The position numbers and the translations under genes were made by a program. Under the pieces are notes generated by a model. It had not been told where the DNA came from and ran no database searches. It saw only the letters and a program-made list of their open reading frames with translations. A stretch of DNA of 64,000 nucleotides from Solen grandis (lineage: Eukaryota > Mollusca > Bivalvia > Adapedonta > Solenidae). Positions 9,860-22,400 of this stretch are shown here, piece after piece. Every line of letters starts with the position of its first letter. Positions within the stretch are counted from its first letter, which is position 1. The stretch covers positions 35,880,759 through 35,944,758 of the forward strand of contig CM037781.1 in the NCBI GenBank assembly GCA_021229015.1. Direction: 5' to 3'.

Positions 9860-12209
9860 ACGAATGAATGGGTGCAACAAACATTTTAAACATTTATTGT
9901 ACAAAACAAAAAATAAATGGATATTCAAGGGTGAAATATTTCATGAAATCAACGAAAATTAGGTACGCGCAAAAACAGTGACTAACTGTAATGACATTTT
10001 AGGTTTTGCACCTTTAAGTAAAAAAATGGCTGAAACTACCGCTAAAATTGATATGATTTAAGAATATCTAAGAATATAACATCCAAAAATTCAAATTTCG
10101 GAAGATTACTGTAATATTAAAGACTAAGTGACATATTTAAGTTTTAATGTTATAGAGGTGGGTTTAGGATGACAAATTACGAAACGCTAAAAGGGTTTTA
10201 TAATTGCTTGTCAAAATCTTCCAAATGAGCTAATTTAAACCAGCTCAGGATTTGAATTGGCAATCTAATTTCCTGACTATTGCTTTAAATTGCAATGCAA
10301 AATCTATGCGCTAAATCTCTGTTACTGCTTCCGGACAACCTTGTGTCTGTTGACATGGTGATTGAGCGATCTTTCAAAACAAAGACCAGATTATAGAAAA
10401 AAGACTGAAAATAACTATCATCCAAGCTGTGGCGTTTCTGAACGTTATCCAACAATTATGTGAATTGTGCAATAATTAAAACGTCAGAAAAGCTAGATTA
10501 CAAGTTATCATCCTGTAGAACCTTATATAAGGGTCGCCGTATAAAAAACCATATACCTTTGCATTCAAAGATAAGAAGTGCAATAAATAATCAATAAAGA
10601 CAAAAAATATCATTTCTGCAAATGTAAGCACATCTTTGGATAGATACGAAACATTACGATGTTATTCAATTGAGATGAAAGGAAATCAATTGAGTAGATA
10701 CAGACGTTTATTTCAAAACAGTTCAGAGGAAATTTGAGATAATGGCGGGAAAGAGAAATAAATGGCTTGTCAAAAACAAGGCCTTAAAACCCCCAAAAGC
10801 AAGGGTCCGATCACCTCGCATGCAGGGCAAATAGGATCGTTGGGTGCGGTTTAAAAGAGAAACATTAACCTGAAACTTTAGTTTTCTTCATTTAAATGAA
10901 TTGGCATGTGAAAGAATTGCTCGCGATCTTGTCAAGCAGTAAATACATCTATATTTAAAGGCCTTCATATTCAACCTGTGCGTGTGTGTGTGAAAGATGA
11001 TAAACGTACAATACCCTATAAGAAAATATAAATTTCAGTATAATTTCATCAGTCGTTTTTCATTGTTTTCATTTGTACTGTATATATACATGTTCTTTTT
11101 GTACTGCTACTGTATCCTACTGTTGAAGGACGTATGCATATGAAAATAAAAGATTGGAAGAGTACCAACAATCCTTAAATAATAGATTTACGTGCATAAC
11201 CAAGATAATTTTGGCACATGATTAGTTGATATGTTACAAGTTATGTAGCATATCAATAAGACAACTAAAATGCCATATATTCGAGACTATTATGACGATT
11301 ATCTATTAGTATAAAGCGTGTTTGAGATTATTGCACCTTCAGAACGAAAAACTAGAGATGTCACTGAAGGGGATGAATACATCCCCTGCTAAGCCCACTT
11401 AACTCAATATGAAACCATTTATTCACAGAAATATTGTGACCCAAAAGGCTTCGATGATACATTCACTTGGTAATAGAAATGAGTACATGTAACGGGAGTT
11501 TTCCCCGAGACGTATTCAAACAAGGAGAGAAATGGTGTGCGGGACCACATTTTCAGGCTTAGGAATCCGCAAACATTGCAACAAATTAAGTGTTGATTTT
11601 ACTGCTTAGATATCTCAAAGTCAATTATTTGACGGTAAATTAATCAGAAAACTTTTTTATTTAATTTGAAATGCTATCAAAATTGAAAGGAAATGAAAAG
11701 ATTTTGTGATTTATGACACATTCTAATAGCTAAGTTAACCTTGGCAATATGAAAGCAATCTACTCGTAAATGCATCAAATAAATCAACCGTATGCCATAC
11801 GGTTTTCTTTGAAGATTAAACCAAGGATTTAGCTCGTTTAAAATCATAATGAAAGAAACTGATATATCAATCGACTAATAGGCGCATAGCTTTTCAAACC
11901 CATTAATTTATCTCTGATATATTTTTCTGTTAACATCTTCAAGGTCTGCACTTTTCAGTTAAACTTAGCCTTTCCAAGTAATGAATCAAAAGATTATCAG
12001 CTACTCAAGAAATCCTTACCAAAACCGAATTACCGGAAATTATTATTTCTCAACAAGCTAATTAGTAGAAGTATGTTCAGAGTATCGCGATATGTATAAT
12101 AGGTATAAGTGTGATTTCTGTGATACGCCCGAGTGTAATTAGGAATCAACTATAAAAGCTAAAGTTTAAGGTTGTTGTACATTTATGGATTATGTCGAGT
12201 GCTCAGTTA
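9860..12209. other. No gene seen (left arm)
   Basis: AT-rich sequence with a near-identical mirror in the right arm (about 46090-48460). No recognisable open frame, tRNA-like box or transposon end. A TGACGTCA motif near 9524 is conserved in both arms, but nothing else supports a promoter. Confidence 0.4.
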
Positions 12210-12675
12210 GTTTGAAACAAGGGGAGGTAATCGCGCCCTAGTTATTTTCTCTATTCATTGAAGATCTTAACTTATTTATGTAAAATGATATATATTGTTT
12301 TAAACATTATATTAGTGAAACGGTTGACAATTATAATTAATTATTATATTTTCTTTAATTATTCCAATACTTTCAATTGCTGCTAAAGGAATGAGAGCTT
12401 TTAATACCTTATTTGTTAATGTTAAATAGTTCAGGTAAAAACCAAGGTCAGTAGGTCATTTATTTGGTGAATTTGTTGGGTCTACGTTGAATTATTCAAG
12501 CGAAGTATGGGGGTTTGGAAAAAGTAAAACGATAGAAAAAGTGCCTCTCAAATTCAGTAAAATGTTGCCTCGTGTTAAACAATCACATTGAGATCTATTT
12601 GTAGGGAGTAAGCATGGAACTCATTGTATAGCAATAGATTCGTACGCATTATTCGAGTTAAATATTAATTTATAA
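12210..12675 (+). pseudogene. Decayed LINE ORF2 fragment (reverse transcriptase and thumb)
   Basis: Around 12214-12280 the sequence reads KQGEVIAP-LFSLFIEDL, matching the reverse-transcriptase block LRQGE-LSPILFSLF-DDL. Further on, 12483-12660 reads LNYSSEVWGFGKSKTIEKV-LKFSKMLPRVKQS, matching the block that follows the palm in the LINE at 22974-27910 (LTYSAVLWGFSKSKEIERIHLKFCKSVLKVKKS). The segment carrying the FADD catalytic box is deleted and stops are frequent. It is a dead remnant of a related but older LINE. Both arms carry it (minus-strand mirror 45622-46087). Confidence 0.8.
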
Positions 12676-13354
12676 CACAGGCAGGGAGCATAAATGAATA
12701 TTTATATACAACCAAATATTTCCTTACAAAATGCCACCTACGAAGTTTGAATGCTTTTTCTTAAAGAATAAGCCTAATGGCCTATTATTTTCAAGCTTTG
12801 ATCTTATAGATTAATGTCTAGATAATATTCATTGAAGCCATAATAAAATATTAGGCTTTAGATGAATTAAGTTTAAAACACTTATCTAGTATGCTTTTGT
12901 TCAAAATAAAGGGATGTTATGGTATTTTGGTAAAATATGGATACATTGAAAACCCTGAATTAATTTTATTGAATTGAATTCGATGTTTCACTAATATAAT
13001 GACATAATATTTGGTTTAAACATATTTATTCATATAATATAGTAAATAGCAATGCAAATCATACAAATGCATATATAGTTCAAAACCTTATATGCATAGT
13101 TATCGATGTATCTATATCTAAAGGATTAAATCGAAAGCTTAAAACTTATTGGGATTACATTAATATTTACATTTACCAATACAATTATATTTAATTGTAA
13201 TTAGTTTAAAAAAAGAAAATGTCATGTATGAAATTCATCCTTAACTGCTGCTATACATGGTATTCTTATAAAATTACTTATATAGTTTTTCAAAGGCCCA
13301 GTAACCCCCCTGATTCTATTTATTGTTATATTTTTGTAAATGAGATAATATATC
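12676..13354. other. No gene seen (left arm)
   Basis: Very AT-rich sequence between the old LINE remnant and the SINE pair, mirrored in the right arm. No feature recognised. Confidence 0.4.
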
Positions 13355-13627
13355 CTTAACATAAGAAGGGAGCCTCCGTGGCCGAGACGGTAGAGTCGCT
13401 GATTTTAACACTCACCCAGCCCCTCACCGCATGGGTTCGAATCCTGGCAGGGTCATTCGGATTTTCATGTGAGGAAGCCTTCCAGCTGGCTTGCGGTAAG
13501 TCGGTAGTTCTACCCTGATGCCTCCGTGCATTCGGGATCTTTCTCCACCTGTAATTAGCTTGACGTCGCTAAATGACTGAAATACAGGCGAAGCGACGGT
13601 AAACTCAAATAGTCAGTCTTAACATAA
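13355..13627 (+). mobile_element. SINE family 1 copy with target duplication
   Basis: The body is 13372-13617: a good A box (GTGGCCGAGACGGTAGAG), a good B box (TGGGTTCGAATCC near 13431), the shared central body, then AAACTCAAATAGTCAG. Target duplications of 10 bp, CTTAACATAA, lie at 13355-13364 and 13618-13627. Mirrored at 44670-44942. It sits about 80 bases from a SINE2 copy in the same orientation. Confidence 0.9.
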
Positions 13628-13694
13628 AAATGATTCCTTACTTTCTGACTATTTTCAACAAAAAAATGAAACTTGCGATCGTCTTTAATTAATT

Positions 13695-14013
13695 GTTCCC
13701 GGTGGCCGATTGGTTAGAGCGTCCGCCTCGGGAGCGGGAGGTCGTGGGTTCGATCCCCGGTCGCGACATACCGAAGTTGTAAGAAAAGGTACTGTTATAG
13801 CTCCCTTGCTTAGCGCCCAGCATATAAGGGTAGTTGCAGGAATGGTTGGCCCAGTGTCAGGATAATGTGACTGGGTGTGGTATCATGCCACATGTCTACG
13901 GCGTGATACTGCAGTGTTGCAGTACTATATCTGTCTCAAGTAGAAATCGTCTCCAAATGGCTGAAATACTGTCGGCGCGACGTTTAACCCAACAAACAAA
14001 CAATCGACATTTT
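13695..14013 (+). mobile_element. SINE family 2 (tRNA-derived), full-length
   Basis: The tRNA-like head (13695-13768) has an excellent A box, GGTGGCCGATTGGTTAGAGC, and B box, GGGTTCGATCCCC. The anticodon-arm segment (GCCTCGGGAGCGGGAGG) loosely resembles a tRNA-Pro arm, but there is no full cloverleaf I would trust. The body holds CTCCCTTGCTTAGCGC, CATGTCTACGGCGTGATACT and CTGTCTCAAGTAGAAATCGT, then a CCAACAAACAAACAA tail. An incidental 66-codon frame lies in it. Mirrored at 44284-44602. Confidence 0.9.
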
Positions 14014-15755
14014 GAATATTTATCTTGCAACTAATAAATTATTACAATATTTTCTAAACTGATGTTAAAATATCTTAATCAAATATGATCCCCTCGCACT
14101 ATCGATTGCCTTCATTAATTTATATAAGAATATCCATCGGAGTATTACAGAGGATAAATTATCAATCTAATAACAAAAAGGATGATTTATCATATGAAGC
14201 CATTAACATCGTCAAAGAAGAACAGTTGTTCTACATATGCAAATAAAAATATTTACTGCTGTTTAATAAGTAATAATGCAATCACGATGCAATCTAAACA
14301 ACGTTGGAACAATATTCAGAGATGATTTGAATGTCACATCAATATGTTACATACATTTATCATTCTAGATAAAAAATTGGATGACACTTATTATTATTTC
14401 ACAGGCAAATGTCATTACAGGGCACAAGTATTTCTTTTTTTTACAAAATTCTAGACTGTAGAGTAATATTTAAAATTTATACTCTGTTGATTTTTTAAAA
14501 TTATATTCACCAGGATTTTAGGTAATTGATAACTTATTATATCCTTAGGAATACAACTTGAAATCCAAAGTATTCAACATCATGCTATTAATTTCTGAAA
14601 GGGTATACTAATAAGTTAAGCAGACTATTTTCATACTGGCAAATTGATCATTACATTCTAAATAGTGTAATTTTGTCGCGCCACAGAAAAGGCAGTCTTA
14701 TTTTACTTTTATTTAGTTTCGGAAAGTACCTACGGCGAAGTCGTTAAGTAAACGATTAAGCTGGGAAAAGTACGTAAATTTCAGAAAATGATTAATTTCT
14801 TACGGCTAAAGATATAGATAGGTACAGTTCACAGGAGAACAATAGATGTGTAGACTATATAATTTGCATTCTTTGCAGTCTTTTTTTTTTTTGGTAGATA
14901 TTCTAATGCATTTGTTATCATTTATCAAAGTAGAATTGTGAACATCATAAACGCCTTTCTGCCGCCGTAAAATCGACATTCTTGCTTTTTTGATTTGGTT
15001 AAAATAGGTATAATGGGGTCAGTATATCAAAAGAAAGCAACCAATTATTTATTCAATTCTGGTTAAAAAATATAGACGTTTTGCTTGAAGAAAAATGCGT
15101 TTTCATTTCTAGTTTACAATAAGAAGCTTTGAACTTTTTGACATAAAATTGAAGTCTTTAGATTATTTGATTTATCTTCACATACAACCTCATCTGTGGA
15201 CTGATTGTGAAAACATCAAGTATTTACATATTATTTTATGCTGCGTTGTATATGGGAATATCTGTTCCGGATATCCAAATTCAGTGCCTCTAGCAAGCAA
15301 GCTATATGTGTATCTGTTTGCTTGTACCATCGTTATATAATAGCTACATATGCTTGCATGACTAGCGTGTGACAGTTACTTTTTATCTTTCATGAACAAA
15401 AAGCACAACGATCGTCTTTATATGATGTATGTACCAGTTGTCATGGCACACAACGAAATATAATTCTGCAACTAGGCATAAGGCAGGAAAATTATCAATG
15501 AAATACTATGAGTGAAATTGTGAGACATAAGCAAGTGGTTCGCTATGTATACATGAAGAACGAACAGCAGTTCACGGATGTCTGACATGTAATATTTCTT
15601 TGGTTAATCTAATAGGTATATGGCAAATAAGGTTATTTCGTTCAATTCAATATTTTCGGCCCTCACCTCTAGGCTTCCTTAACTTAACAGACTTGGGGTT
15701 GTGAGGTACAAACAACTACTGTAACAGAGAAAGACTGGACTTACATAACAGAAAG
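14014..15755. other. No gene seen (left arm)
   Basis: AT-rich sequence with a close mirror in the right arm. A 60-codon frame (15149-15340) is open in both arms but shows no motif, and nothing supports it as an exon. Confidence 0.4.
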
Positions 15756-15811
15756 TTTGTTTGTTTGGTGGATTAAGATATAGCGTTGCCATACTGTATT
15801 ATCACGCCGTA
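15756..15811 (-). mobile_element. SINE family 2, short 3' fragment
   Basis: GTTTGTTTGTTTGG is the reverse of the SINE2 tail, and ATACTGTATTATCACGCCGTAG is the reverse of its CTACGGCGTGATACTGCAGT block. The sequence between is shortened. Mirrored on the plus strand at 42491-42548. Confidence 0.75.
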
Positions 15812-15904
15812 GAAAAATTAAAAAGGAAAAAGTAACCATATCATAAAATCATTTCTCTGCTGCATGGAATTATTTTAGTTTGATTTGAAAAAAAAACAAC
15901 TTAT

Positions 15905-16065
15905 TATTTAAATTCAACCAGTGTAGCTGAAAAACAACACATTTTACATAGTTATCATCATGCAGATGTTTTTTTTCTTCTTTTTTACATAAAACAGTTT
16001 TATTTCTTGACTAATTTTAATACATTTAATACCTAAGGTACCATTTAATGGTATTGAAATGTTCT
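15905..16065 (-). repeat. Dispersed repeat shared with the 7470-9095 locus
   Basis: Two anchors in the same order link this place to the right-arm locus 49075-49170 and left-arm 7470-7560 plus 9065-9095: AATTCAACCAGTGTAGC, and TTTACATAAAAC-TTTTATTTCTT. The 1.5-kb element therefore inserted into a copy of a dispersed family. The mirrored copy is about 42235-42385. No coding function recognised. Confidence 0.55.
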
Positions 16066-16914
16066 ATTATAAGAAACAATTTACTTTCACATATCTTAAT
16101 AGGAAAGGAGATACTTAAAAAAGTGACTTTGCGAGAATTTGACAATTTGTTACGTGCTTTTGTGAGATTTAGATTAGTTGTCAATCTTTGTTTAATATGC
16201 CTTTGACGTGTTTCTTATATGCAATACATATCATTTACCCTGATTCCCTTCTTTACGTATTATACCTAACAGAGCTAATTTAAAAAAGAAATAGAATAAC
16301 ACTGTTTTCTCGTTTTGTGCGGCGTATTAACTCAAATCCCTTTTAGACAGAGCATCGTATTAGCAAATTAGTATGCGTCTTTATTTGAATTATAATGTAT
16401 GGTTGATATTTATATGCTTATAGTCAAATACTGAAAGACGAGAAAACTTATCATGACATAGTATGAGATTTACATAAATGTAGCTCAGGAGTTGAAAAGC
16501 GAAACAAAGCTGAATCAAGATATTATTAAGGCATATGGAGGACATGGCAAGACTTTTTTCATCGAGTTCGCACGTATGCAGGAAATTAAATTATCGCGTT
16601 CTAACGCAATAGTTATAGCGTTCGCACGCGGTATAAAAACATCTTCCATGACTTTGAAAATTATTTGGAATAAAGTACGGCTTCATATCTGATTATTAAA
16701 GGCGCAATGGAGAATAAAGTAATCAAATTTGATAGAAATTAACATGCATAATTGAATGCTTTCTTGCTTAAAATCTCAGTAAAATTAGACTTAAGAGAGA
16801 ACTTAGTATGCTTAATATATACTTAAAAACAATAATTTTCGTCTTTTGGTCAGCTTGCAAACATATCCATGAGAGATTTAATTTTCAATAACAACATTAA
16901 TACCAGTATAGATT
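16066..16914. other. No gene seen (left arm)
   Basis: A 66-codon frame (16492-16692) is identical in both arms. On this arm it starts at TTG where the right arm has ATG. It has no recognisable domain. Recent common ancestry of the arms explains the conservation. Confidence 0.35.
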
Positions 16915-17245
16915 TTTGATGCTAAAGCATCATGTCGCCGGAAAAGAAGTTTAGTGTGCAAATCATTTTTTTCGGTGTTAAGTTAGTTTTACGGACCATC
17001 TGAATAAGAGTTATGGCCCTTGATAAGAATATATCCTTATATAGTAAACAAGTATGAGAAGTTTAATGAAAGACGGTTTAATAGTTTAGAATGTATGACC
17101 ATTGTTAAAGATTTTCGTTGTAATTTTAAGGGAGATAAATTTGGTAAAATTTGACGGAAGAGTTGTGGCCCTTCATGGAAATGTAGCCCCTGTGATAGTG
17201 AACAAGTATGTAAAACGCTGTAAACGACGACATCAGAGAACAGAG
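16915..17245 (+). repeat. Degenerate tandem repeat, offset about 152 bp
   Basis: AAGAGTTATGGCCCTTGAT at 17006 returns as AAGAGTTGTGGCCCTTCAT at 17158, each followed by AGTRAACAAGTATG. The GAGTTATGGCCC phrase is shared with the units of the 7647-8640 array, so the two may be distant relatives. Mirrored at about 41034-41364. Confidence 0.55.
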
Positions 17246-17358
17246 CTTTAATGTGATGGTGTTACATTTCTTTTGATTTTCAAAATAAATTTAGAAAAAG
17301 AGGAAGTTCAATAAATGAGGACCAAATTTTTTATTTAAATTAAAATGTATCTCAATTA

Positions 17359-17538
17359 GGCAACGAACCCACAACCCTTGCTGACAACGTCTGTATTATG
17401 CATATAGGAAACGAACCCATTACCCTCGCTGACAACGTCTGTATTATGCATATAGGAAACGAACCCATTACCTCACCGAAAACGCCAGTATTGCAAACAT
17501 CCTTACTATCTTATCCACTGGACCATGGGCCAACAATT
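17359..17538 (-). repeat. tRNA-like sequence with tripled T-arm (B box)
   Basis: Read on the minus strand, a tRNA-like head (GGCCCATGGTCCAGTGGATA) is followed by three B-box-like GGGTTCGTTTCCTA or close variants. On the plus strand the AACGAACCC starts lie at 17362, 17410 and 17458, so the repeat unit is 48 bp. It cannot be a working tRNA. More likely it is a tRNA pseudogene or SINE head whose 3' part was duplicated twice. Mirrored on the plus strand at 40741-40922. Confidence 0.65.
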
Positions 17539-17957
17539 TTTGGAGAGAGATTTTTTTCATTATCTGTTTGTCATTGGGCGAATGATTGGGCTTTTTCTTT
17601 TTTCATTACAGTTTATTAAAAACACGTAATCTCAAGGATTGATTATCATTAGTTTCGACGGAGGGAAATTTAAACATAAGTGTTTAAATATAGCCCTGAA
17701 ATGTTGTCACATCGGCATAGCGGTATCATGTGATGTTCACGTAATGAATGGGGAGAAATTAATCTTAGACATCCTTGTATAAGGGGAAGAAACTAGTTTG
17801 TACCTTATTTATTAGCTTATATTTTCACATTTCACTGACTTCTTCTACCACAGACCTAATTATCAACAGTAACAAATACAGCCGCCAATTTCTACTGGCG
17901 AATAATAAAAATGCAAGAAATGTGTATATACGTGTACATATAATTTTAGCTTTCGTT

Positions 17958-18018
17958 ATATATATATACATATATATATGTGTGTGTGTGTATACACACA
18001 CACACACACACACACACA
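17958..18018. repeat. Compound (TA)n(TG)n(CA)n microsatellite
   Basis: A TA run, then GT, then TATA and a CA run, giving a small palindrome-like core. The mirrored tract (about 40249-40321) differs in length. Open frames across it are low-complexity. Confidence 0.95.
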
Positions 18019-18188
18019 ATTTAAGCTTACAATTTGGGTGGAAACTTAAAATGATATACAGGTATTATAAATGTAAATAAAATAAATGTATACACGTGTG
18101 TTTTAGACAGGCGAGTGTATTATTTTATATATTAATAGAAAAAGTCCTGCGAAATCGCGGGAATGTTTATGAGTTAAATTATGTCCAA

Positions 18189-18475
18189 GCGCCCAATCAC
18201 AGGTTAGGAACCATGGGTTTCAAATAAATAACCTGGCCTTGATAATGAAGCCGAGGGTTGTTGGTTTGATCCCCACTTGGGTCGGACAGGGTCTCCGTGC
18301 TGAATGAATTACAATTAATTTCTGACGGCAATTCGTCTTCCGCCGCTTTACTTAAATAACTACAGAGATGCGTGCTGAATATTCAGAACCGTCCTGGGAA
18401 AGAGTTGCCAGATGAACTGGACATCTGTTAGCCTTTGATGTCATAAAATGGCGTTAAATAATTCAAATAAAATCA
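18189..18475 (+). mobile_element. SINE family 3 (tRNA-derived), worn head
   Basis: A B box, TTGGTTTGATCCCCAC, lies near 18260. The A-box region near 18200 is weak (CAGGTTAGGAACC). The body contains CTGACGGCAATTCGTC and CCGTCCTGGGAAAGAG. The end, AAAATGGCGTTAAATAATTC followed by AAATAAAATCAAATAAA, is a SINE-style tail. It differs from families 1 and 2. Mirrored at about 39783-40079. Confidence 0.65.
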
Positions 18476-19206
18476 AATAAACAAGTTTAACACACAAAAA
18501 GAAGAAGATTAAATTAAAATCAGACTCATTTCTGTCACATGTTTCAAGGTATGTCTTTTAATTTTTAAGGGGAAGAATAAATGTTGCAACATTGAAATTT
18601 AATGCAGAATGGACTAATGAATGAACATTTTCCATTGCTGTGAGCAGTAATATTTTTATTGCGAGCTACATAGCAGAACTGAATAAATTCTACAGGAATG
18701 ACAAACGAAAAAATCACAAATCTAAGACTTATGATATGGTGCTCACAAAATGGGCTCTACTGATGATTTGGCATCGGGTATAAATGACGTCAAATGTCCT
18801 ACTTAATAAACTACACGCAATCTAATTAAAATCAGTACCTAATGTCACTCTATACTACTCGTCACTCTATGCTAGTCGAAAAATAAATCGGAAAACTCTC
18901 GAATATAAATAATCTGACCCGTGTAGTTAAAATGGGAACGTAACACCGATGCTAGTCGGGGTTTTCTTGGAAGAGTAGCCGCATTTGAACCCACATTACG
19001 GTGTTTCCCAGAAATGTTACTGCTTTTAGATTCATCCAATTTCAATGGATTCACCATAAAATCTCGCAAAGTGTGTGATTTTATTTATTTTCGAGTACAA
19101 ATTAAGTAACTAGAGAATGGTTAATGAAAAACCGTGAAACTCTATATATAAAGTGATGTTTTGTAAAGGCGCAAAATCCGATCGTTCTTTTAGTAATATA
19201 GATATA

Positions 19207-19428
19207 TAACCCTTTCCCTCATATAGACTCATTTTGACACATAAAGCCTGATCTGCAGAAACCCAAACTCAAACCTTACGAAATTTAATTATAAAGTCCT
19301 CATTTCCAGACCACTGAGGAACAGCGAACAGCATAAAACCTGATCAGCCTGCGAGTTACTCGCAGGCTGATCTGGTTTTATGTTTTCGCATAGGTCTTTT
19401 CATGGTTTCCTCTATGAGGGAATGGGAT
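19207..19428. mobile_element. MITE-like element with internal near-perfect palindrome
   Basis: The ends are inverted repeats: CCTTTCCCTCATATAGA at the start and CCTCTATGAGGGAATGGG at the end. Inside (19335-19384) lies a strong palindrome: AGCCTGCGAGT on one side and ACTCGCAGGCT on the other with a one-base centre, extending through GATC and AAAACC/GGTTTT to about 23 bp per arm. There is no open frame. Such an element would extrude or form a strong RNA hairpin if transcribed. Mirrored at 38813-39034. Confidence 0.75.
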
Positions 19429-22400
19429 AAACTACATTAATACATAGCTTTTGACAACAATGTAATATATAAGCCTGGACAGAAAACTACTGAACGTTTT
19501 ATAAACTTCTTTATTATCATTCGTCGTCAATACTGATTTATAATGGAAAAATGTTTGTTTTTTTATAAATGTGACATATTTTGAAAAATTAAAGTTGCTT
19601 TACACAGGACGTATTTGACAAACTTACAAGTGTTATTATACATACAAGATGATTCAACTAAATGGTGACAATTTTTATAGCGCACGCTTAATACAAAAAT
19701 GTTTCATTACTGCACGTAAATTATAACCATGACATTTAATTATATATCAATTAGTAAAAGAACCTTAAACACGTTTGAGGAAACAAGAAATAAGATCTTC
19801 GTTATTTAGTTGCTTCAAAATGCCGCAATAGGATCACATCTAAATAAGGAGAGTTGGAAACATTGATTCCATGATGTATTTGCAAATGTTCATTTTAGAA
19901 CTGAAGCTGGAATAATAAACAAATGTTGGTTTGTGAAGAAAAAGGATTAAATAATGTGGAAAGTCTTGAAAACGGAACAGAAATATGCGTGATGTGTCAC
20001 ATAATATCAAAATTACCAAGAAATAAAATAATAGATAAATAAAATAAAATAAAATGAAAAAAAAAAATCCATAGCGAACACAGCGAACGATTGTTAACAA
20101 GTTAATAACGTAGTTAAGCTCACGAAATTGTTTGCTCGTCTTCTATGCGACTCCGTCCGTCCAATTATCTATCGATGATTTGAAAAATGAATTAGACACA
20201 AATGATTATTGGAAGAATTTGAACAAGCCTAACAAGTTTGAACAGAGCATTTTTGTAAACAACATATGCTATAAATGTTTAATTAGCCACAATCAGGAAA
20301 TTCATATGGCGCACATGTATTTACAATATATTGTGTTTCGTTTGATTGAAATCAGTAATTGCTGTCAAAGAGCTTTAAAGTGTGCGTGAATGGCTTTTGT
20401 CGTTCTCGTTTGTTTCGGTGTGGCTAATCTTGCCTTAAAAACACGATCATTAGCAGTTAACGTATGTGTGATCAATAAAAACGAAATATACAGATATTTA
20501 TGATAAAAAATCCATGGAAAATTGGCATATGTTGCTTCCTACATAAACGATTCAGAAGAAAAATCATATATGTTCATAAATTTGGTTGGCTGTCAGGTTT
20601 TCAGGCTAAATTTGACAAAAATAGACCGGGAAAGGTTCCAAAGATTGCTGATTAGATCCACCAGAATGACATAAATAAGAAAATGTAATCAATTTTGGGG
20701 AAACAGCGGTAAATGTGGATGTGCATGTATATGTAAGTAAGCTTTCAGGTTAGCCAAACGTATGTAGGAAATAAACTGAATTTATTTTTTTAATGAAAAC
20801 ATAAAAATGTGTGGCACTGGTGAAAAGAAACTTTATTTAAGAGGTGTGTTAATTGCTAAGACGATGCAAATATTTGAACATCCTTGCATACAGTTAAAAA
20901 TTGAATACTCTGTATAAACTTAGGGGATTACTTACAGAATACCGTCAAGTAAGCTAAATTATATTAGGGACGCATTTAACTATTCCTGTAATACAAATTA
21001 CAACAGTAAATAACTCAGTTGACCTTAATGGCTGCCATAATGACTAACACAAGTTGCTAAGCAATGAAAAATTTAGGTCTTCTTCTAGGGAAATGAGTCC
21101 CTAAATGTTTAAATAATAATTATTTGAAACAAAGTGAGACTAAAGATTTTGCCTGGTGATATATTTAAATATAAATATAGTGGAGAAAATCTGGGGATAA
21201 TAAATAAGGCGCATGCGTGATAGGTTTCATGTTGTTTACAAGTCCAAAATATCCTCCAGATAAGAAAAAGTATAACTTATTTAAAGTAAAATTCACTGAC
21301 ATTTAAATCGCCTACATACTGCATTAAATTGCAAAAACGTGTTACATCGAAAATGGAACCTTTCTCTGCCTTTAATGTTGTGTTGGCATGGAAAAATAAA
21401 CCAACAACGAATTGTTTACAGCTGGTTTTAGTCCACGATAGTGATACCAAGGATGTATGCAACACAGTAAGAAAAAAAATGACTAGTTAACAATCACTTC
21501 CATTGTTGTTGTTTTTTTCAATTTTAGATATTTCAAAATTTAGTGAGCATTACGTTTTTAATTTTAGCACACTATGTCACGTGTGTATTTGTCATCTATC
21601 TGGTCTAAAATCTTCTACGTGACATGGATATTCTGGGCTAGATCAAATACACACGAGATTTAACGTGCGGAAAATTGAAACTGATATGATTGCTTAATAT
21701 TGAAATAACTAAAACAGAGTGTTCTTCTCTTCGGAAAGCTAGCTGTGGTGTTTAATACCAAAACGTGGACGCACTTTGGCTGCCACGTATGAACTGTAAT
21801 GGTACGAGTAAACGGGGGGACGCTTTAGTAATAGTAATTTATCACTTTGACAATTTAGACAATATCAAGTCAATTGTCATTTCAGTGTCTACTATGCTCC
21901 TTCCTCTCATAATCGTCTTCGTCTGCTTTATCACCATTCGCCACAGCAATACCGCCATCATTATTATCGTCGATACCGCTGGCAGCAACGATAGATACTA
22001 AAGCTGTTTTACCATGTCATAATTGAACATCAAAAGATGAACTTCATATACAGAAATCAAGGACGTCAGCAACGTCTCGCCATAGAAAAATGTCGAATAC
22101 TTTATTATTTTTTTTTTCAAACTATGTTGGATGATTAAGAAATGTAATGAGGCATGGTTTCAACAATAGATTGGTGCGTGCCATATGTCCTCCATTTAAT
22201 TAATCACATAGAAATACAAGTTGAAAAGACTCTGAGGATTTAACCTGTGAAGAAAAAAAAAAGAAATGAGGTATCAAAATTTTATTCATGATGCACTTTT
22301 AAATTCATTCTTTGAGTTCTTATTTATATATGCCATGACTGAGTCAGTGTTATAAAAAACAAAAGCCAACCAAACAAACAATTTTCTCCTGTGGTATGTC

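Noticed and set aside
13695..13768. Possible functional tRNA gene
   Set aside because: A and B boxes are good, but it is the head of a repeated SINE with a shared body and tail, and I could not draw a trustworthy cloverleaf.
16492..16692. 66-codon frame identical in both arms
   Set aside because: Identity is explained by recent common origin of the arms. The left arm starts at TTG, there is no known motif and no splice or promoter context.
17359..17538. CRISPR-like array (repeats at 48 bp)
   Set aside because: Units are back-to-back duplicates of a tRNA-like T-arm with no unique spacers, in a eukaryotic context.
17775..18080. 101-codon frame with Tyr/Thr/His repeats
   Set aside because: Its striking composition is produced by the TA/TG/CA microsatellite.
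20132..20389. 85-codon frame open in both arms
   Set aside because: Starts at TTG in both arms, no recognised domain, and the antisense neighbours are equally open.
21765..22001. 78-codon frame open in both arms
   Set aside because: Starts at GTG. The hydrophobic stretch comes from AT-rich sequence, with no other support.
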